The notes under the pieces are model-generated. The model saw only the letters and a program-made list of their open reading frames with translations, was not told the origin of the DNA and ran no database searches. Both the position numbers and the translations under genes were made by a program. Positions 58,658-64,000 of a stretch of 64,000 nucleotides of DNA are shown piece by piece (the stretch's first letter is position 1; every line of letters starts with the position of its first letter). The stretch lies in NCBI GenBank assembly GCA_018417955.1, contig JACTVC010000038.1, positions 310,001-374,000 on the forward strand. Reading direction: 5' to 3'. This DNA is from Laccaria trichodermophora. Taxonomy: Eukaryota > Basidiomycota > Agaricomycetes > Agaricales > Hydnangiaceae.

Positions 58658-60716
58658 ATGGATAGACTCGAGTCGCTCTCGACGACTCTTCAAAACATTA
58701 CCCTCTATGACATCAAAAGCATGTACAACCAGGTCCAGTTTTCGTTAAATCTTAACGACCTTGTCCTGACCAACCCTCAATGTAGGCCAAGAACGTCGTT
58801 CTCAACGTGAGCGAGATGGAGGCCAAGGTTAGGGAGGCTACCAACGACGATCCCTGGTGCGTTCTTTTCGTTCCGTGAAGCTGTTTCTCCCGGTCTGAAT
58901 TGAGCGCTCTAAGGGGCGCGAGCTCGACGCTGATGCAAGAGATTGCGCAAGGGTAAGCACACCTCCACTTTAACTGGGTCCAAAATTCATTATCATATCA
59001 TTGTGTAGGACATTCAGCTTGTGAGTTATTATAGTCTTTGCAGTCGCGAAGATGTTAATGAGTGTTCTGTCGATAGTCAACACTTCAATGAAATTATGCC
59101 CTGCATATATGCCCGATTTATGGAGAAGGAGGCTAGGCAGTGGCGGCAGATATACAAGGTGTGCTCTTCTTCCGAATAGCTTCACAGTTTCAATGCCTAA
59201 TGGTCTTACAACAGGCTCTTCAACTCCTTGAATACCTCATCAAACACGGATCAGAACGCGTGGTTGATGATGCTCGCTCACATATATCCACCCTCAAAAT
59301 GCTTAGAAACTTTCATTATATTGACGATAAAGGCAAGGACGAAGGCATAAATGGTATGTATGCCGCCTTCACTTCATATGTAAAATCTCTTACATTGCCA
59401 CAGTCCGTAACCGATCTCGGGAACTCGTTGAACTCTTGTCAGACGTGGAGAAGATACGCGGTGAACGCCGAAAAGCAAAAACGAACAAGAGCAAGTACGT
59501 TGGTGTTGGCAACGACGGCATGACCGGTATGTCATTTAGTGGTTCTGGAGGGCGATATGGTGGCTTTGGCAGTGATAGCCTTGGAGGTGGCAGTGGCTCT
59601 AGTTACGGAAATGGTGAGCTTACATTTATGTTTTCTCAATCATCAAGTCTGAGCGCCAAAAATAAAACAGACTATGGAGGGGGAGGTTCATACGGCGCTG
59701 GTGGTAGCGGCAATGCGGGTGGATTCAGCGACAACAACGGTCGCCGTGGGTACGAGGAATACAATGCTGGAGACGACGAGGTTCCGCACACCACTACACC
59801 TCCAACTCTTCGCTCTTCGAACTCAGTTCGCAATACCACAAGGAAAGCTAGTGCCCCTGCCGCCCCTCCTCCTGCACCAGTGGAAGACCTGCTAGGCGGA
59901 TTCGACGACGATACCTTCAGCACCCCTGCCCCCGCCCCATCTTTGGCCACCAACAAGGCGCTTCCTGTTGTCTCGAAAGCCGCCGTTTCCCTTGATGGTC
60001 AGTGCTTCTTTCTAATTCACTCACGGTGAACGACCGCTCATTTCGAACCAGACGATGACTTTGCAGACTTCCAAGCAGCCCCAGTTCAATCTGCACCAGC
60101 CGTTGCACCCGCTCCAACAACGAAACCAAACCTCATGGAAATGCTTAACTCCTCCCCAGCACCTCCAGTCATGTCCACTACTACCACTAACTACGGTCAG
60201 CCTTCAGCCGGCTTTGCTAACATGGGCACGGGTTTCAACAACATGGGAATGGGAGGACGCATTGGAGCAGGACATCGTCCATCCCCTTCAGTCTCCTCCC
60301 AATCATCGCAGTTCTCCTCCCCACTCGTCCCGCAACAAACCTCGTCGCAGAACTTCTTTGGCGGTGCGCCGATGAAGCCATCCACACCCGTAGGAGGAGC
60401 AGGAGGACGCCCTGCCTCTACGCAGCCTGCTGCCGCGAAACCAAGCGCCAACTTTGACGATCTGTGGTCTCTTTCTCTTGGAAGTTCGGGAGCGACGAAG
60501 CCTGGTACCAGTGCTGCCAATCCGAAATCGATAAAGGACTTGGAGAAGGAGAAGGCGTTGGCTGGGCTGTGGGGTGGTACAGGTGATCCCAATACGCGTG
60601 GTAGTGGTTCTGCGTCGAGGCCGCCTGCTATGGGTGGTGGGTTTGGGTCTTTTGGTGGTGCTGGCGGTACGAGCTCTTCTTCGAACACGGGTGGAGGAGA
60701 TGATTTGTTGTTGTAG
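58658..60716 (+). CDS. ENT3: Epsin-like ENTH protein of Golgi-endosome trafficking
   Basis: Nine exons give 539 residues: 58658-58732, 58786-58856, 58914-58952, 59009-59020, 59077-59158, 59215-59353, 59404-59613, 59671-59997 and 60052-60716. The ENTH domain (about 1-155) is near full length: YDIKSMYNQAKNVVLNVSE, EAKVREATNDDPWG, TLMQEIAQG, FNEIMPCIYARFMEKEA, LLEYLIKHGSERVVDDAR and ISTLKMLRNFHYID. It binds phosphoinositides. The tail is Gly/Ser-rich with DLLGGFDDD and DDFADFQ, which resemble clathrin- and adaptor-binding peptides, and ends in GGGDDLLL. Sequence is closer to Ent3/epsinR than to Ent1/2, as no ubiquitin-interacting motif is visible. Exon 4 has only 12 nt. Confidence 0.93.
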
Positions 60717-60985
60717 TCTTTAATGATATGTTGTGTGTAGGCGATAGACTTTTATTTAAACACGACGTTACGCAACGTTATCCTCATCTTGTTGGGGACG
60801 ATGCTAGTACCAACGTCTACACCTCCACCATCTGGCAGTCCACTACAATTTCCGCCGACTTCATGAGTACTCCCAGGATAATCCGCGAAATTATACGTTC
60901 TACCCACCTCTGACTAGATCATCTGCAGCGCTAAGCACAAACGTAGGACGACATTGACGCCCGTCTACCTTTACTTGCCAACACA
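60690..60985 (+). repeat. Epsin tail plus spacer, repeat copy 1
   Basis: The last codons of the epsin gene and the following spacer (GATGATTTGTTGTTGTAG, ATATGTTGTG, GGCGATAGACTTT, GTTGGGGACGATGC, CCACCATCTGGCAGTCCA) recur at 62216-62636 and partly at 63575-63840. This shows that the duplicated block of the F-box-like genes includes the 3' end of the epsin gene. Confidence 0.75.
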
Positions 60986-61897
60986 ATGTCTCTGCCCCTA
61001 GAACTAGTCCAAGAAATCATCCATCTCCTACTCTTCACCGCCCCACCACGCTCCTCGACTCCAGAAGCACCCGGCTATTCAACTAAACCCAGATGGGGCA
61101 CGATCGATGCGCTCAGCATCGCTTCACAATGCTATCGCGCCCTAGTGCTTGAAGCGTGGTTTCGCACTCTCTACATCGAATCTCCAGGAGATCTAATCTT
61201 TTTACGGGACTCAGGCTGGTTCCCTGAGCTGGGGAGCAAATGGACGAGACACCTCCACTGCGTCCGATCATCCAGTGACGCTTGGAACCTTTCCGCCTTC
61301 CTCCAAGTTTCCATCATTAGACTGGACTGGCTCTCGTCGCACGCCGGCACGGACACGGTACCCTTTTTACACCTCTCCTCCACGGTTGAACACTTCGACT
61401 TGCGTGGAAGGTGGTGGCCTACGCCTCAGGCGATTCAAACTATTACTAATACCCCAGGCTTTGGGTGTTTGAAGACGTTGAAGATGGTGTTAGACACGGT
61501 GTGGTGTGGAATTTGCCATATGTGCCGTTTGGTCCGGTTCAAAGACAGGCCGACGGGGGTGGTATATGAGGGGGGTTTGGGGTTGCCTTTCGACTATGCG
61601 CGTGTTCTAGCGCCACTTCAATACCTGGAAGAGGTTGTGATTATTATACCCAACCACCACCCTGGGTGGACTACATTGGGTTCGAATACAAACGTAAACC
61701 CAAACTTATGGTCGGGTGAATGCTATGTCTGCTTGAGGGTGGCGTACAAAGATGATGCGTTCCGCGAGAAGTGGGTGGCTAGGAAGAGACGCGTCGGTCT
61801 GGCGTACGGTGATGGTGATAACGATGATGGTGAGAAAGATCCGAGGCCACCAAGGTTGAGGAGGGTGGAGTACCGGTTCTCTACAGGGTATCTTTGA
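60986..61897 (+). CDS. F-box-like protein of unknown role, paralogue 1
   Basis: A single-exon frame of 303 residues starts MSLPLELVQEIIHLLLF, which has the P-x-E-L-x-x-x-I pattern of an F-box-like start, as in many basidiomycete F-box proteins. The rest has scattered aromatic and leucine-rich segments (LSSTVEHFDLRGRWWP, GCLKTLKMVLD), and a Cys cluster (CGICHMC). It ends RFSTGYL. It is 75-80 percent identical by eye to the gene at 62637. It could be a substrate adaptor of an SCF ubiquitin ligase, but no partner is visible. Confidence 0.65.
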   Translation: MSLPLELVQEIIHLLLFTAPPRSSTPEAPGYSTKPRWGTIDALSIASQCYRALVLEAWFRTLYIESPGDLIFLRDSGWFPELGSKWTRHLHCVRSSSDAWNLSAFLQVSIIRLDWLSSHAGTDTVPFLHLSSTVEHFDLRGRWWPTPQAIQTITNTPGFGCLKTLKMVLDTVWCGICHMCRLVRFKDRPTGVVYEGGLGLPFDYARVLAPLQYLEEVVIIIPNHHPGWTTLGSNTNVNPNLWSGECYVCLRVAYKDDAFREKWVARKRRVGLAYGDGDNDDGEKDPRPPRLRRVEYRFSTGYL

Positions 61898-62636
61898 GCA
61901 CTAATACAGGTCAATCACGATGTAGTCCGCATTTCTTCGGGGTGGATTCTTCTACGGGGTGAGACTCCCTGCCTTACATGCTTGTGCGCAAGTTAACTGT
62001 TGTGCGCTTTACAGCTCCACCAAAAAACAAAAAAAAACAAAAAAAGAAGCCGGTGCCTTCACAACCAGTTGTTACTCTTTGGGACAGCTCCGGAACATAT
62101 TCGCCTCGTTCACAAAGAAGTTCAGAAAAGCCAACCCATTCTTGTATGTTTTTAGTTTCTGCGGTGCTTGGTCCTCTGTTGATTGTTCGCTTCGAACTGT
62201 AACATGTGGCGTACTCGCGAAACGAGCTCTTCTTCGAATATGGGTGGAGATGATTTGTTGTTGTAGTAGTCTTCGATAATATGTTCACAGTGTGTAGTAG
62301 GCGATAGACTTTCTTTTCTTTCTTCCTATCTGACCATTTCCTCGTTGTTCCTTCTTGTGCCCTTTGAACACCTCAAATCTCGTTGGGGACGATGCCGGTA
62401 CCAATGTCTACATCTCCACCATCTGGCAGTCCAATCCAATATTTTCCCGCCGACTTCAGGAGTCCCAGGATAATCCACGAAATTATACATAGACCAACAT
62501 CCTACCCACCTCTCACTAGATCATCCGCAGCGCTAAGCCTGATCTGATCGTGACAAACGTACTATGCATCCCGAATTGCGAATTGCTTGAGTTCTAGGAC
62601 GACATTGACGCCCGTCTACCTTTACTTGCCAACACA
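61898..62636. other. Spacer between the F-box-like paralogues, with an epsin-tail fragment
   Basis: The left part (61898-62215) is unique to this spacer and has an A-rich run near 62025-62050. From 62216 the sequence repeats the epsin 3' end and the promoter region of paralogue 1. Leftover epsin codons (GAGCTCTTCTTCGAA...GATGATTTGTTGTTGTAG) here have no ENTH domain before them, so this is a gene fragment, not a gene. Confidence 0.7.
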
Positions 62637-63617
62637 ATGTCTCTCCCTCTAGAACTAGTGCAAGAAATCATTCATCTCCTACTCTTCTCCGCCCCACCAC
62701 GCTCGTGGACTCCAGAAAAACCTGGCCATTCAACTAAACCCAGATGGGCCAGATGGGGCACGATCAATGCCCTCAGCCTCGCTTCACAAAGCTACCGCGC
62801 CCAAGTGCTTAAAGCGTGGTTTCGCACTCTGTACATCGAATCGCCAGGGGATCTAATATTTTTACGGGACTCGGGCTGGTTTCCTGAGCTGGGGAGCAAA
62901 TGGACCAGACACCTCCACTGCGTCCGAAATTCATCCAGCGACGCTTGGAATCTTTCCGCCTTCCTCCAAGTTTCCTCCATTAGACTGGACTGGCTCTCGC
63001 CGCACACCGCCGACTCGGACACGCTACCCTTTCTACACCTCTCCTCCACGGTTGAACACTTCGACTTGTGTGGAAGGTGGTGGCCTAAGCCTGAGGCGGT
63101 TCAAACTATCACTAATACCCCAGGCTTTGGGTGTTTGAAGACATTGAAGATGGTGCTAGACGCAGTGTGGTGTGGAATTTGCCATAGGTGCTGTTTCGTC
63201 CGGTTCAATGACAGGCCGGCGGGGGTGGTATATGAGGGGGGTTTGGGGTTGCCTTTCGACTATGCGCGTGTCCTAGCGCCACTTCAGCATCTGGAAGAGG
63301 TTGTGATTATTACACCCAACCACCAGCCAGGGTGGACAACTTTGGGTTCGAACGCAGACACAAACCCAGAGACGACCCCCACCTCCAACACAAACGTAAA
63401 CCCGAACTTATGGTCGGGTGAATGTGATATCTGCATGCTGCTGGCGTACAAAGATGATGCGTTCCGCGAGGGGTGGGTGGCTTTGAAGAGACGCGTCGGT
63501 CTGGCGTACAGTGATGGTGAGAAAGATATGAGGCCACCGAAGTTGAGGAGGGTGGAGTATCGGTTCTCTCCGGATATGGGTGGAGGAGAAGTTGATTTGT
63601 TACAATTGTTACAATAA
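62637..63617 (+). CDS. F-box-like protein of unknown role, paralogue 2
   Basis: This single-exon gene of 326 residues is a tandem copy of 60986-61897. It has the same start (MSLPLELVQEII), the Cys cluster (CGICHRCC) and aromatic segments. It has an insertion with NADTNPETTPTSNTN near residue 250 and a longer C-terminus, MGGGEVDLLQLLQ, which resembles the epsin tail MGGGDDLLL found in the neighbouring repeat. Most differences keep the frame, so both copies look alive. Confidence 0.65.
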   Translation: MSLPLELVQEIIHLLLFSAPPRSWTPEKPGHSTKPRWARWGTINALSLASQSYRAQVLKAWFRTLYIESPGDLIFLRDSGWFPELGSKWTRHLHCVRNSSSDAWNLSAFLQVSSIRLDWLSPHTADSDTLPFLHLSSTVEHFDLCGRWWPKPEAVQTITNTPGFGCLKTLKMVLDAVWCGICHRCCFVRFNDRPAGVVYEGGLGLPFDYARVLAPLQHLEEVVIITPNHQPGWTTLGSNADTNPETTPTSNTNVNPNLWSGECDICMLLAYKDDAFREGWVALKRRVGLAYSDGEKDMRPPKLRRVEYRFSPDMGGGEVDLLQLLQ

Positions 63618-63891
63618 GATATCCGTCTACATGCATGTATACATCTACTAAGGATTAAGGTTGACTCAAGAGCCAACCTCGACGGACTGTAGCGCATTAT
63701 AATACACTAGTTTCTTGTTGTAGTAGTCCTTCGTGATATGTTGCAATAGACTTTCTTTTCTTTCTTCCTTCTTCAAAATATTTAGACACGACGTTGGGTT
63801 GCGTTATCTGACCATTTAGTGGTCGTACACTATTACAACAACTGAGGTACACTCAACCATCCAGGTCGAAGAAGCCCCACTTTCGAGATTA
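63618..63891. other. Spacer with a third partial epsin-tail repeat
   Basis: The stretch 63706-63830 again shows TTGTTGTAGTAGTCCTTCG, ATAGACTTTCTTTTC and ACACGACGTTGGG, matching the spacers at 60710-60780 and 62260-62350. No gene is seen. Confidence 0.6.
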
Positions 63892-64000
63892 CTACAACCC
63901 CTCATCATACATCTTCCTCGAAAGCGCCACATAAAACCTCTCCAAATCCGCCTTTGACGCCAACTCGTTCTTCTTCCTCCCCAATCCCTCCTTATCCATG
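63892..64000 (-). CDS. 3' end of an unidentified gene running off the window
   Basis: The minus strand is open from the window edge to a TAG at 63892-63894. The 35 visible codons end in ELASKADLERFYVALSRKM-YDEGL, a charged helical tail. A Met at the very edge is probably internal. The rest of the gene lies beyond 64000. I do not recognise the family from this piece. Confidence 0.5.
   Translation of the reverse strand, partial: MDKEGLGRKKNELASKADLERFYVALSRKMYDEGL

Overview
This window is nuclear DNA of a filamentous basidiomycete, most likely an agaricomycete. Genes carry many short introns of about 50-60 bp with GT..AG borders. Marker genes include a fused spermidine synthase-saccharopine reductase, a DUF6534-type membrane protein, an OTT_1508-like deaminase remnant and F-box-like tandem paralogues.

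Layout. (1) 1-1893: the 3' part of a multi-exon DUF6534-type membrane protein gene. (2) 2428-28031: one small minus-strand gene, read here as an OTT_1508-like deaminase relative, which has been blown apart to 25.6 kb. Three hAT-like elements sit in it: A 2703-4529, B 4612-5259 and C 5313-26897. A Tad-like LINE (6497-26455) is inserted in C. That LINE holds a second copy of the C family (D, 21671-23503) and a complete Ty3/gypsy chromovirus (8488-20201). Target-site duplications support every level of nesting. (3) 28184-64000: gene-dense host DNA. In order it holds ULA1 (NEDD8 E1 regulatory subunit), a tandem segmental duplication with a small GG-FN-motif protein, an ISWI remodeller, a secreted GH20 hexosaminidase, a small MITE, FZO1 (mitofusin), SPE3-LYS9, RNR2, a serine-rich membrane protein, an APH-type kinase-like protein, a small orphan gene, PTPA, an Ent3-like epsin, two tandem F-box-like paralogues, and the 3' end of one more gene.

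The host genes are mostly housekeeping: neddylation, chromatin remodelling, mitochondrial fusion, lysine and polyamine synthesis, dNTP synthesis, PP2A activation and clathrin-linked trafficking. Intron-exon models for ULA1, ISWI, GH20, FZO1, SPE3-LYS9, RNR2, the serine-rich protein, APH, PTPA and epsin were built by hand. Each gives an open frame of whole codons, but none was checked against transcripts.

The transposon island is the most unusual part. All stops that break its reading frames are TGA, all five LTR differences are CpG transitions, and the LINE reverse transcriptase has lost an active-site Asp through a CpG change. Together these fit methylation-driven decay. The chromovirus carries about 2.6 kb of extra, largely open coding sequence after pol that I cannot assign to any known retroelement protein. 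No tRNA, rRNA or CRISPR array was seen.
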